Shown: positions 36,146-44,318 of the stretch, piece by piece | How the letters are laid out: each line of letters begins with the position of its first letter | How positions within the stretch are numbered: the first letter of the stretch is position 1 | From: Thermococcus celericrescens | GTDB taxonomy: Archaea; Methanobacteriota_B; Thermococci; Thermococcales; Thermococcaceae | DNA: 64,000 nt | Assembly (NCBI RefSeq): GCF_001484195.1 | Contig: NZ_LLYW01000018.1 | Location: 1 to 64,000, forward strand | Direction of reading: 5' to 3' | Position numbers and translations under genes: made by a program | Notes under the pieces: model-generated | Databases searched by the model: none | Seen by the model: the letters and a program-made list of their open reading frames with translations, nothing else | What the model was told of the DNA's origin: nothing

Positions 36146-36439
36146 ATGGTACAGAGTGTCGAGGAGCTGGCCACCATCTGCGATGCGCTTTCAAACCCCG
36201 TAAGGGTCAGAATACTCAAGCTTCTCTGTCAGAAGGAGTGGTACGTTTACGAACTCGCTAAGGAACTTGGAATATCGCGGCAGCTCCTTTATCTCCATCT
36301 CAAGAAGCTCGAAAAGGCCGGCCTCGTCGAGAGTGAACTTAGACTTGAGCCGGATGACCCAAGGGCCAAGAAATACTACCGTGCAAGGCCGTTCAGGCTC
36401 GTTATAGACAACGACGTGATTATGAATCTGGGGGGATAA
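36146..36439 (+). CDS. ArsR-type winged-helix transcription regulator
   Basis: A 97-residue DNA-binding protein with a single winged helix: CDALSNPVRVRILKLLCQKEWYVYELAKELGISRQLLYLHLKKLEKAGLVES in overall plan, where the recognition helix covers about residues 40-55. No cysteine pair for metal binding is seen apart from C11 and C27. TATA-like box CTTTTAT near 36094-36100. It follows the DUF2202/DUF4405 cluster and probably regulates it or the small membrane gene coupled behind it. Confidence 0.82.
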   Translation: MVQSVEELATICDALSNPVRVRILKLLCQKEWYVYELAKELGISRQLLYLHLKKLEKAGLVESELRLEPDDPRAKKYYRARPFRLVIDNDVIMNLGG

Positions 36440-36441
36440 AA

Positions 36442-36651
36442 ATGCCGTGGGGAGGGGAATCCATGTCGACTCCAAGCGGGTGGATAAGCATAATACTCGG
36501 TTTGATAATCCTCGTGGTTTTGGTGTTTGCCTTCTACCAGGTGAACAAAACCCTGAACGAATTCAAGGTCGAGCTTGAGAGGCTCAAGAACACGCTTGAG
36601 GAAACGCGGAAAAACACGGAAGACGTAAAGAAAAAGCTGGAGGAGGTTTAA
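36442..36651 (+). CDS. Small membrane protein with coiled-coil tail
   Basis: A 69-residue protein (or 62 if it starts at ATG 36463, which also has a GGAGGGG site). One membrane helix (SIILGLIILVVLVFAFYQV) is followed by a heptad-rich charged coil (LNEFKVELERLKNTLEETRKN...). Begins two bases after the regulator's stop, so they are co-transcribed. Its end overlaps the convergent membrane gene by 4 bases. It resembles small membrane anchors of regulator pairs; function unknown. Confidence 0.65.
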   Translation: MPWGGESMSTPSGWISIILGLIILVVLVFAFYQVNKTLNEFKVELERLKNTLEETRKNTEDVKKKLEEV

Positions 36652-36941
36652 CCCGTCAGCAGCTCCAGCTCCTTTTTCATTATGCTTCTGTTCATGATCA
36701 GGTGGATTATTATCAGAACCATCATGACGAGGCCGTAGCGGGCCCTGAGCTTGAGGAAATCAAGCTGGTTCATCCCCAGGAAAGTCCCCTGCTTTGCGGA
36801 GATGAACGTTCCGATGGTTATGAATATCACACCGAGGAACGCTATGAACAGCGTCATCGAGAAAATCGCCTTTATCCGCAGCTTCTTCCTCATCTGGGGG
36901 TTTTTCTTGGCTTTTTCAAACACCTCTGCCATCGGGTCCAT
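36648..36941 (-). CDS. Small membrane protein, DUF4405-like
   Basis: A 97-residue protein with two clear membrane segments: SMTLFIAFLGVIFITIGTFI and YGLVMMVLIIIHLIMN. The second has one His in the position used for haem in DUF4405-like proteins, but the partner His in the preceding helix is absent (LRARYG). ATG 36941 follows GCGGTGATACT; a longer frame to 37004 lacks a ribosome binding site. It closes the redox-like cluster from the opposite strand. Confidence 0.68.
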   Translation of the reverse strand: MDPMAEVFEKAKKNPQMRKKLRIKAIFSMTLFIAFLGVIFITIGTFISAKQGTFLGMNQLDFLKLRARYGLVMMVLIIIHLIMNRSIMKKELELLTG

Positions 36942-37067
36942 AGTATCACCGCGGAATACTCTTGATTCCAATTTAAAAACATGCCGTATCCCATTTCTGT
37001 CCATCTTAGCGTTTAGACGGAAACCTTAATTAAGTTCGGCTTCCTAATTCCAAAGGTGTGGTGGGTT

Positions 37068-37892
37068 ATGATCCAGAGGGATTTGAAGAGGATTAAGGCT
37101 GAGACGGTTACCGCGATTGGTATGGGTACATGGGGTATAGGGGGCTATGAGAGCCCCGACTACTCGCGCGACAGGGAGAGCGTTGAGGTTCTGAGGTACG
37201 GCCTGGAGATGGGGATCAACCTCATAGACACAGCTGAATTCTACGGGGCCGGCCACAGCGAGGAGCTGGTTGGAAGGGCCATCGACGGCTTCGAACGCGA
37301 GGAGCTTTTCATGATCAGCAAGGTGTGGCCAACACACTTCGGCTACGAAGAGGCAAAGAAGGCAGCCAAGCAAAGCGCCAAAAGGCTCGGCACCTACATA
37401 GACCTCTACCTCCTCCACTGGCCCGGCGAGAGCTGGAGGAGGATTGAAGAGACGCTCCGTGCACTCGAAGAACTGGTTGATGAGGGCTTGATTCGTTACA
37501 TAGGCGTCAGCAATTTTGACTTGGAGCTTCTCAAGCGCTCCCAGGAGGCCATGAGGAGGTACGAGATAGTCGCCAACGAGGTGAAGTACTCACTCCGCGA
37601 CAGGTGGCCCGAGACGAGCGGACTTCTCGACTACATGAAGCGCGAAAAAATGGCGCTCATAGCGTACACTCCGCTGGAGAAGGGCTCGCTCGCAAGGAAC
37701 CCCTGCCTGGCGGAGATTGGGAGGAGGTACGGTAAAACGGCTTCTCAGGTTGCGCTCAACTACCTCATCCGGGAGGATAACGTTATCGCCATTCCGAAGG
37801 CCGGGAGCAGGGTTCACCTTGAGGAGAACGCCGGTGCCATGGGCTGGAGGCTCAAGGAGGAGGATGTGGAAAAAGTGAGGGGGTGCGTCTGA
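37068..37892 (+). CDS. Aldo/keto reductase
   Basis: NAD(P)H-dependent oxidoreductase with a TIM-barrel fold, 274 residues. The catalytic tetrad is visible: D and Y in LIDTAEFYG near residue 52, K in MISKVWP near 84 and H in LLHWPGES near 115. The cofactor site contains IAIPKAGSRVHLEENAGA near the end. ATG 37068 is preferred over GTG 37056. Its stop overlaps the next start (TGATG), so it is translated with the tungsten oxidoreductase; aldehyde or alcohol substrates may be shared. Confidence 0.9.
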   Translation: MIQRDLKRIKAETVTAIGMGTWGIGGYESPDYSRDRESVEVLRYGLEMGINLIDTAEFYGAGHSEELVGRAIDGFEREELFMISKVWPTHFGYEEAKKAAKQSAKRLGTYIDLYLLHWPGESWRRIEETLRALEELVDEGLIRYIGVSNFDLELLKRSQEAMRRYEIVANEVKYSLRDRWPETSGLLDYMKREKMALIAYTPLEKGSLARNPCLAEIGRRYGKTASQVALNYLIREDNVIAIPKAGSRVHLEENAGAMGWRLKEEDVEKVRGCV

Positions 37893-39757
37893 TGTACGGC
37901 TACCACAACCGGATTGCGCGCGTAAATCTGACCACCGGAAAGGTTACCTACGAGGAACTGCCCGACGAGGTGATTAGGAAGTTCGTGGGTGGAAAGGGCC
38001 TCGGCTACTACCTGATTTACAGGGAAGTGCCACCGGGAACCGACCCACTCAGCCCGGCCAACAAGTTCATCTTCGCCACCGGAGGTTTAACCGGCCTGAT
38101 TCCGGGTTCGAGCAAGGTCATAGCCGTGAGCAAGAGCCCGGAGACGGGGCTAATCAGCGACTCCAGCGGTGGAGACGCCTTCGGTCCAAAGCTCAAGGGG
38201 CACTTCGATGCTATAATCATCGAGGGGAAGGCAGAGGAGCCTGTCTACCTCTACGTCCACGACGGGGAGGTGGAAATCAGGGACGCAAAGCACCTCTGGG
38301 GCAGGGGCAACTACGAGGTCGCCAGGGAACTCTGGAAGGAGCACCCGAAGGCGAGTATGGCTTTAATCGGTCCCGCCGGCGAGAGGCTCAGCAGAATTGC
38401 CAACGTGATTTACGACACCGAGCGCGCGAGCGGAAGGGGCGGTCTCGGTGCAGTCCTCGGGAGCAAGAAGGTCAAAGCGGTGGTCGTTGAGCCCGGAGAG
38501 AAGCCGAAGGTTGCAGAGCCGGAGGAGTTCCAGAGGCTATGGCAGGAGTTCTACGAGCACTTCGCCACCGACCCTAAGTACGAGCACACGAGGAACTACG
38601 GAACGAGCGACGCGCTGAGGAGCTCCGCATCGCTTGGAATGAGCCCTGCCTACAACTTTTCAAGGCCCCACATACCGGACGAGCTGGCGAGCAAGCTGGC
38701 AGGGGATGAAGTCAAGAAGTACGAGGTAACCCCTGAGTGGTTCGTCCACGGCAAGAGCTGCCCGATAAAGTGCGCCCGCTACGTCGAGGTGGAATACAAG
38801 GGCAGGAAAATCCGCGTCAAGCCGGAGTACGAGAGCATAGCGATGCTCGGAGCGGCGACCGGCGTCTTCAACTTCCCGGCGGTGGCTTACTTCAACTGGC
38901 TCGTCAATCACCTCGGCCTCGACAGCATAGCCACCGGCGCCACCATCGGCTGGCTCTTCGAGCTGGTCGAGAGGGGCCTAATCACTGATGAGGAGATAGG
39001 CTTCCCCGTTAAAGGCTTCGGAGATGAGGAAGCTGAGGAGAAGCTAATCAAGCTGATGGCCGAGAGGAAGGGCATTGGGGCAGTTCTGGCGGACGGCGTG
39101 AAGAGGGCCTGCGAGAGGCTCGGCAGGGGCTGCGAGTTCGCGGTACACGTGAAGGGCATGGAAAGCCCCGCCTGGGACCCGCGCGGAAGGAGAACCTACG
39201 CTTTAAGCTACGCCACAGCGGACGTTGGTGCTTCCCACCTCCGCGGCTGGCCGAGGCCGCACCAGTTGCCCAACCAGGGGCCGGCGAAGGAGCTCGTGCC
39301 TTCCATGATAGAGGGCAGGGACGAGAGCTACATCACCGACATGCTCGGAACGTGCAAGTTCGTGTCCTACAGGATGGAGGACCTGGCGAGGTTCTACTCA
39401 CTGGCCACGGGCGAGGAGTGGACCGTTGAAAGGTTCAGGAAGATCGCGCAGGCGGTTGAGAGCATCGCGCGCATACACGACGCCCTCGACTGGGTTACCC
39501 CACCGCTCGACGATACCATACCCCCGCGCTGGTGGGAGCCAGAGCCGGACGGCCCGGCGGAGGGCAACGCGGCGTTTATAGACTACAACGACTTCCTCGA
39601 GGCGAGAAGGGAGTTCTACAGGCTGAGGGGATGGCACGAGGAGCTTGGAGTTCCCCTGCCCGAGACGATGGAGGAGCTCGGTTACGGGGAGTTCAGGGAC
39701 GACGCGGAGAGGGCTTTGGAGGTCGTGAAGAAGAGAATGGGGTTCAGGCAGGACTGA
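37892..39757 (+). CDS. Tungsten-containing aldehyde:ferredoxin oxidoreductase family protein (WOR4-like?)
   Basis: AOR-family enzyme of 621 residues that oxidises aldehydes with ferredoxin as acceptor using a tungsten-bispterin cofactor and one iron-sulphur cluster. The N-terminal barrel domain, FVGGKGLGYYL and DPRGRRTYALSYATADVGASH are typical. The cluster motif of the family is C-x2-C-x3-C plus a distant Cys; here C290 and C294 (SCPIKC) and C488 (LGTCKF) are present but the first position, residue 287, is Gly. A three-cysteine site suits a 3Fe-4S cluster, as reported for Pyrococcus WOR4, so this may be that paralogue. Coupled to the aldo/keto reductase. Substrate unknown. Confidence 0.88.
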   Translation: MYGYHNRIARVNLTTGKVTYEELPDEVIRKFVGGKGLGYYLIYREVPPGTDPLSPANKFIFATGGLTGLIPGSSKVIAVSKSPETGLISDSSGGDAFGPKLKGHFDAIIIEGKAEEPVYLYVHDGEVEIRDAKHLWGRGNYEVARELWKEHPKASMALIGPAGERLSRIANVIYDTERASGRGGLGAVLGSKKVKAVVVEPGEKPKVAEPEEFQRLWQEFYEHFATDPKYEHTRNYGTSDALRSSASLGMSPAYNFSRPHIPDELASKLAGDEVKKYEVTPEWFVHGKSCPIKCARYVEVEYKGRKIRVKPEYESIAMLGAATGVFNFPAVAYFNWLVNHLGLDSIATGATIGWLFELVERGLITDEEIGFPVKGFGDEEAEEKLIKLMAERKGIGAVLADGVKRACERLGRGCEFAVHVKGMESPAWDPRGRRTYALSYATADVGASHLRGWPRPHQLPNQGPAKELVPSMIEGRDESYITDMLGTCKFVSYRMEDLARFYSLATGEEWTVERFRKIAQAVESIARIHDALDWVTPPLDDTIPPRWWEPEPDGPAEGNAAFIDYNDFLEARREFYRLRGWHEELGVPLPETMEELGYGEFRDDAERALEVVKKRMGFRQD

Positions 39758-39759
39758 AC

Positions 39760-40284
39760 TATGCGAAGAGCAGAGAATCGGCCCTGTTATTCCCCTTTTC
39801 TTCCTTATCAGTACGAGCGGAACAGATGCCATCAGCGTGCCAATCAGGGAGGAGTAGGCCAGCTCACCAGCTCCAGGGACCCGGGTAAGTGCGCATCAAC
39901 GCCCAGCCCATCAAACACGGCGGCGGCCTGAAAGGTAAAAACTATGGAATAAAAAAGGGCGTAGAGGGGGAAAGGCAATCTCTCGGGTAGAAGGAAGAGG
40001 AGCCCGTAGAGGATGATAGAGAGAATGGGTAGCTGGACCATCGGAATACTTCATCCGTTCACCATTACACAGGCTGGAACAACACACGTTCCCTCCATCA
40101 CTCTAACGGTGCTCGTGCCGTTGTATGTTGCCTTAACTGTGGAATTACATGGAAAAACTTTCCCATCGTGCTCACTGAAGAATTCAAGATACTTCTGCAC
40201 CGCGCTTTCGTTTGCAGGGGGAGGTTCAGGCTCCTGTTCTGGAAGTCGAAGAAGGCCGGATACGTCCTGTTCCCTAACTTCCAC
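39760..40284 (-). pseudogene. Decayed small secreted/membrane protein gene
   Basis: On the reverse strand a frame from GTG 40284 encodes a Cys-containing, Thr/Asn-rich domain (YLEFFSEHDGKVFPCNSTVKA...), reaches an in-frame TGA at 40053-40051, resumes in the same frame with MVQLPILSIILYGLLFLLP and a second hydrophobic stretch, and is then shifted near 39880-39900 into a frame encoding GELAYSSLIGTLMASVPLVLIRKKR. One gene with a stop and a frameshift explains all parts. No family recognised. It lies in the low-coding gap between the oxidoreductase and the structured element. Confidence 0.4.
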
Positions 40285-40436
40285 TATGGATTACATACGC
40301 AGTATCCGGCAGTCGGGAGAGAATTTCTTGCAGGTTTTACTTTTTCTTTTGAAAGCCTCGCCTTTTAGGGTGGGGGTGCAGTAATCGGTAATCCGGCATT
40401 TCAACAGTCGAAACCCTTTTGAACTTTGGGGTGTAG

Positions 40437-40748
40437 TAAGGCCTCGGAGAGGCCACTCAAAAGAACCCGGTGAGAGGGGGTTTCAGCGTGTCCTCCCGCC
40501 ATTGGGGGGAAGACGCTGTTAAGCGTCCTTTTCAAGAACCGCCTTTGAGCGGTTTGAAACTCAATGAGTGGCCTTGAGCGATAACCCCCAATCCTGTCTG
40601 GCGGTAGGGGTAACGGGCGCGAGACCGTGCCTTCGGGCCGAGCCGAAACTCGCGAGAGGAGTAGGAGATGAGCGCCCGAAAACCTTCCCGCCCTTGGGTT
40701 GGGGGTTCTTCGTTGGAACTCTCACCCTTCACGGCGGAGAGGAGGTCA
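40437..40748 (+). ncRNA. Highly structured IS605-like element or non-coding RNA
   Basis: A GC-rich stretch of about 310 bases in AT-rich surroundings that encodes no credible protein but folds strongly. Stem AGGCCACTCA (40450-40459) pairs with TGAGTGGCCT (40565-40574) and encloses hairpins CAGCGT...ACGCTG (40484-40518) and AACCGC...GCGGTT (40537-40554). A second block has AACCCCCAA (40583-40591) pairing with TTGGGGGTT (40699-40707), enclosing CGGGCGC (40614-40620) with GCGCCCG (40672-40678). The 3' end CGTTGGAAC...GGAGGTCA matches the TnpB relic at 27.3 kb. Most likely a TnpB-less IS605-type element whose right end resembles an omegaRNA. It does not contain the conserved core of RNase P or SRP RNA. 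Confidence 0.5.
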
Positions 40749-40906
40749 GCCTCAACCCAATATGTAAACTGAGGTTTAAGTGAGAAGTTGCTCAACTTTG
40801 CATCGTAGAGCATGTTTAAGGCTGTATCTGGAGCCAGTCAATATAAGAGCCAAAAAACTTTAACCTGGAATTGACTTCAAAAAGAATAGAGATAGGCATC
40901 AGTATA

Positions 40907-41986
40907 TTAACCGTGAAACACAGTATGGGGTGGGTAGACAAATACTGAAACGTCTATGTCTTCGGGTGATTTTGTTATCACTGTATAGTCGGGGGTTTTG
41001 AAATAGAACTCTCCACTTACCCTGTATTTGAAGACACCGAAATACGTAGTGGTAGCTGTTGATGTGGTTTTCATAGTAGTGGCCGTTTTCATGTAGAAAG
41101 AACGACCCCACGCGGGAGGGTCCCTCCACCAAGATTTTTTCTTGAAGTCATATGCATGGAAATCCACATAGCTGTTAGGATCTGCAGTGTGGGTATCAAT
41201 CCTAAAGTAGTAATCATCGTTTGTGTTTACAGAATAGCCTGCACTGGCACTGATCTTGGTTGCCTCTTCTGGAGTCAATTCGACGGTCAGGGATTCATAA
41301 TAACTTGTAGTTGGTCCAATGTGTCCGTCAGGAAGGAAATCGTCTATTACCTCATGTGTGTGCCCTCGGCTTACGTGGAGGTCAAGATCCTTAACTGCAA
41401 CCGCCGATGAGGATACATCCCCACGAAGCTTTGTTTGGGCATAGTACTCAATAGTATTCTGGTCAATCACGTAATAATAATAGAACCCCTTAAATTCAAG
41501 ATACCCGCTCTGTCCGAGATGGGAGACAGTATGAGTTATATAGTCAATACTCCCGGCATAGTTCCAGTTTACGTTGGGTTCGATGCTCGATGCAATTTTA
41601 ATGTCCGAAACCTGAGCCCTAAAGTGGCCTTCTGCAAATTCTGTAAACTTTCTCTGAATGAGAGAATATTCCCAAGGCTTTGCCCCTTGAACTATGTAAT
41701 ATGCAGGAATGTACGCCCCATTACCTGCTGGTCTCAGGGCTATTCCAATGAAAGTTGCATTTTTTATGGCACTGAAGTTTATAGTGAGTGTCAATGTTCT
41801 CCCTTTAACGAAAGAAAGAGCATAGAGCGGTGCCTTAGGCCCGGTGAAGACTTTTGTCAATGGCCCCGATGGCTGGACGGGATAGCGGGGTTTTTGTATT
41901 GGGGCATAGGAATTTCCAGCAGTCACTCCAACCACCAGCAGTCCTATGAGGACTGCCAGCAAAGACTTCCACTTCAAGTGCTTCAC
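40907..41986 (-). CDS. Secreted protein of unknown function
   Basis: A 359-residue protein with a signal peptide (MKHLKWKSLLAVLIGLLVVGVTAG) and a mature part rich in Tyr, Thr, Ser and Asp, consistent with an extracellular beta-rich protein. No family recognised. It is distinctly more AT-rich than neighbouring genes, which points to horizontal acquisition. There is no C-terminal anchor. A TATA-like AAATTTATATGG lies upstream on the reverse strand near 42020-42035. It adjoins the structured element and decayed gene, so the 39.8-42.1 kb stretch looks like an accessory patch. Confidence 0.7.
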   Translation of the reverse strand: MKHLKWKSLLAVLIGLLVVGVTAGNSYAPIQKPRYPVQPSGPLTKVFTGPKAPLYALSFVKGRTLTLTINFSAIKNATFIGIALRPAGNGAYIPAYYIVQGAKPWEYSLIQRKFTEFAEGHFRAQVSDIKIASSIEPNVNWNYAGSIDYITHTVSHLGQSGYLEFKGFYYYYVIDQNTIEYYAQTKLRGDVSSSAVAVKDLDLHVSRGHTHEVIDDFLPDGHIGPTTSYYESLTVELTPEEATKISASAGYSVNTNDDYYFRIDTHTADPNSYVDFHAYDFKKKSWWRDPPAWGRSFYMKTATTMKTTSTATTTYFGVFKYRVSGEFYFKTPDYTVITKSPEDIDVSVFVYPPHTVFHG

Positions 41987-42172
41987 CCCGAGGTGTTTTC
42001 ATAATTTCATGAACATTATCCCATATAAATTTTTCCTTTTACTATTCGTAGAGTTTCTTCCTTTTTTTCGAGTATAAATTGATTCAGAGTTGGGTTTTAC
42101 GATGGAGATAGGCTAAAAGAAAGAAGAGTAATCGAGTAAGCTAGTGAATACATCGGAACAAAAAGCGAAAAA

Positions 42173-42898
42173 TCATCCCTTCAAAAACGCCTCGACGAGG
42201 TTCCTCGTCTCGTTGAAGGCCTCGAGCGGAACCCCCTTCGGCAGGCCGCCTATTTCTCCCTTGACGTCCTTGAGGACGCCTTCACCGGCGCCGAGGAACA
42301 TTCCCTCGCTGACGATTCCACGGAAGTTGGCCGGCGGGAGCAGTGCAACCGCAACGCGGTTTCCTTCCTTCACCGTCAGGTCGTTGGTAACGACTGTTAT
42401 CGCTCTGTCGCCGATGTTAACGTTAGTGACGAGCAAGCGGTTGGCGTTCGGGTGCTTCCCGACACTCATCACCTCGCCGACCTTGATGTCCACCGCTATG
42501 ACGGGGTCGTTTATCTTGCCAAGGGCGAGGCGTCTCTCGAGGCCGAGCACCGTGTTCAGGAAGAACCTGACCTTGGCCACCTGCTCCTCGACCTTCTCGC
42601 GCTCGCTCTTATCGGCCAGGCTGATGAACTTGTGGTGCCAGTCCTCACCGCCTAAAGCCTCGATTATACCGTTGGCCTTCTCCTTCAGGGCCCTCATCTG
42701 TGGTGTCTCAATCAGCTCCTTCGGCTCCACGTAGCTGTACCGCATCGCCTGTATCTCCGGAATCATCTCCTTCGCCAGCTGAATCGCTCCCTTCTTGTTC
42801 CACTTCCCCTTGAACTTCGCGTGCTCCACCGTCTTCAGAAACAGCTCCACTGCCTTTTCCGCCACCAGTAAGCGGTAATCCTTGCTCGTGTCCCACAT
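42173..42898 (-). CDS. tRNA-binding (EMAP/Trbp111-like) domain protein
   Basis: A 241-residue protein. The C-terminal half is an OB-fold tRNA-binding domain like that of the methionyl-tRNA synthetase beta chain: [25 protein letters not shown] and [19 protein letters not shown] in plan. The N-terminal 130 residues are helical. ATG 42898 is preferred over GTG 42907. A long stretch at its 5' end (42708-42898) is also covered by the end of the upstream gene in another frame. Probable role: tRNA binding or delivery. Confidence 0.85.
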   Translation of the reverse strand: MWDTSKDYRLLVAEKAVELFLKTVEHAKFKGKWNKKGAIQLAKEMIPEIQAMRYSYVEPKELIETPQMRALKEKANGIIEALGGEDWHHKFISLADKSEREKVEEQVAKVRFFLNTVLGLERRLALGKINDPVIAVDIKVGEVMSVGKHPNANRLLVTNVNIGDRAITVVTNDLTVKEGNRVAVALLPPANFRGIVSEGMFLGAGEGVLKDVKGEIGGLPKGVPLEAFNETRNLVEAFLKG

Positions 42899-43952
42899 AA
42901 CTCTCACCCTCCAGTGCCTCTAAAACGCGGTTCTTAACGCTTTCGTCCCGTATACCCTCGGCTATCGAACGGGCTCTGGCTTTATCGCCCCAGCGGGCGT
43001 ACGCCATGGCAACGTCCCCGAGGAGCTCGGAGGCCAGCCTCTCGTCTCTTATCACCCCCGCGAGGATCAGCGGCTCCTCCAGAAAGCCGATGCGCAGGAA
43101 GCGCTTCGCTATCCCCTCCAGCTCCCTGTCGGCCGGCTTGAACTTGCCCACAAAGATTATCTCAAGGGCGTCGTCGAAGACCCTCCTGCCGAGCCTCGGC
43201 TGCTCGTGGAGGTAGAGCCAGTAGGCCAGCTCGAGCATCGATATAGCCCTGCCCTCCAGAGGAAGGAAACGCATCATAGAAATCGCGGGCTCGACCTCCC
43301 CCTTTTCAAGGAGCTCCTCCACCGCCGTTTTGCCCCTTTTCAAAACGTCTCTGATGAGCCCCATTTTGTCCTCAATGTACTTTGCCTGGAGTTTGAAGAA
43401 TATGGAGGCGTAAACTTCCCGTGCCAGCCCGTAGAAGTCGAGGGCCATCTCGTTGGGTATCTCGTCGGCGCTCTTCTCAATTAGCCGGGCGACCTTTATG
43501 AGCGATGACGTTGCCGCCGATGACAGCCCCCGCGAGGCCTGGAGGAGCTCGACGGCTTCCTTGAAAAGCTCCAAGCCGTCCTTATAGCGGTCCGAAAGGA
43601 CGAGGTTCCTCGCTATCCCTGCCAGCACTTCACCCCTGACCCTCGGTGAGTCTATGCTCCCGGCGATATCTATGGCGTTTTCAAAGTATGCCTCCGCGTC
43701 CCTGTCCCTGTCGAGCGTGTAGAGAGCCCTGCCGAGGATCGAATACGCCAGAGCCTTCTCCGGCGTTCCCCTCACGGATTCGAGCGTCTCCAGCATGTGG
43801 CTTAAAACCTCGTCCCGCGGGAAGGCCGTCAGGACTTCATTGAGAGCCACCAGCCGCCGTATTTCGTCCCCCACTGCCAGTGCGTTTTTTAATGCGTTTT
43901 TATAGTCCCCTTTGGATAGGTAAAGCTCCACGGCCTCCACGAGAACCACCAA
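42708..43952 (-). CDS. TPR/HEAT-like helical-repeat protein with odd overlapping tail
   Basis: A 414-residue protein whose first 350 residues are regular helical repeats (for example [31 protein letters not shown]), an alpha-solenoid scaffold. The last 63 residues ([23 protein letters not shown]...) are Gly/Glu/Ser-rich and lie inside the tRNA-binding gene in a different frame for 191 bases. A normal end would be near LEALEGE, where a TGA occurs one frame away (GGTGAG at about 42908). Either a frameshift has removed the natural stop or the two genes truly overlap. Similar repeats occur in the protein at 57.7 kb. Confidence 0.75.
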   Translation of the reverse strand: MVVLVEAVELYLSKGDYKNALKNALAVGDEIRRLVALNEVLTAFPRDEVLSHMLETLESVRGTPEKALAYSILGRALYTLDRDRDAEAYFENAIDIAGSIDSPRVRGEVLAGIARNLVLSDRYKDGLELFKEAVELLQASRGLSSAATSSLIKVARLIEKSADEIPNEMALDFYGLAREVYASIFFKLQAKYIEDKMGLIRDVLKRGKTAVEELLEKGEVEPAISMMRFLPLEGRAISMLELAYWLYLHEQPRLGRRVFDDALEIIFVGKFKPADRELEGIAKRFLRIGFLEEPLILAGVIRDERLASELLGDVAMAYARWGDKARARSIAEGIRDESVKNRVLEALEGESYVGHEQGLPLTGGGKGSGAVSEDGGAREVQGEVEQEGSDSAGEGDDSGDTGDAVQLRGAEGAD

Positions 43953-43990
43953 CCGCTAGAAATAGGGGATGAAAGTAAAAAAGGCTATCG

Positions 43991-44317
43991 CTAACCCTTG
44001 ACCTTCCTGTCCCAGTTCTCAAGCATAGTGTCGAGCGCCAAAAGGCTGTTGAGCCTCAGGCGAACCTTCCGGTTCTCCCAGTCTATGGAGCCCTTGAACT
44101 CTTTGAGCAGGGCGAAGACCTTCTCGGCCTCCTTCATCGGAAGGTTCCTCCCGTAGAACTCCTCGCCGCAGTGGGGGCACTTGAAGACAAAGCCTTCGAA
44201 GGTCCCCGTGAACTTTTCACGGTCCTGGAAAATCTCATTCGCGTTTTCAAGGGTGAGCATCTGCTCTATCAGTCCTGCCCAGTCAAGGGAACTGCCGCAG
44301 AGCGGGCATTTTGCCAT
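43991..44317 (-). CDS. Zinc-ribbon protein
   Basis: A 108-residue protein with two C-x2-C pairs: KCPLCG at the N-terminus and KCPHCG near residue 48, forming one zinc site, followed by a helical C-terminal half. ATG 44317 has GGAGG 8 bases upstream and overlaps the end of the DHH gene by one base or less, so the two are coupled. No enzymatic motif. Possibly a nucleic-acid-binding partner of the DHH phosphoesterase. Confidence 0.78.
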   Translation of the reverse strand: MAKCPLCGSSLDWAGLIEQMLTLENANEIFQDREKFTGTFEGFVFKCPHCGEEFYGRNLPMKEAEKVFALLKEFKGSIDWENRKVRLRLNSLLALDTMLENWDRKVKG

Positions 44318-44318
44318 C

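Noticed and set aside
40051..40053. In-frame TGA read as selenocysteine
   Set aside because: Thermococcales are not known to use selenocysteine, no insertion element was seen, and the gene carries another frameshift.
40437..40748. RNase P RNA or SRP RNA
   Set aside because: Length is similar, but the conserved GAGGAAAGTC-type core of RNase P RNA and the GGAA/GCA motifs of the SRP domain were not found; the end matches a transposon relic instead.
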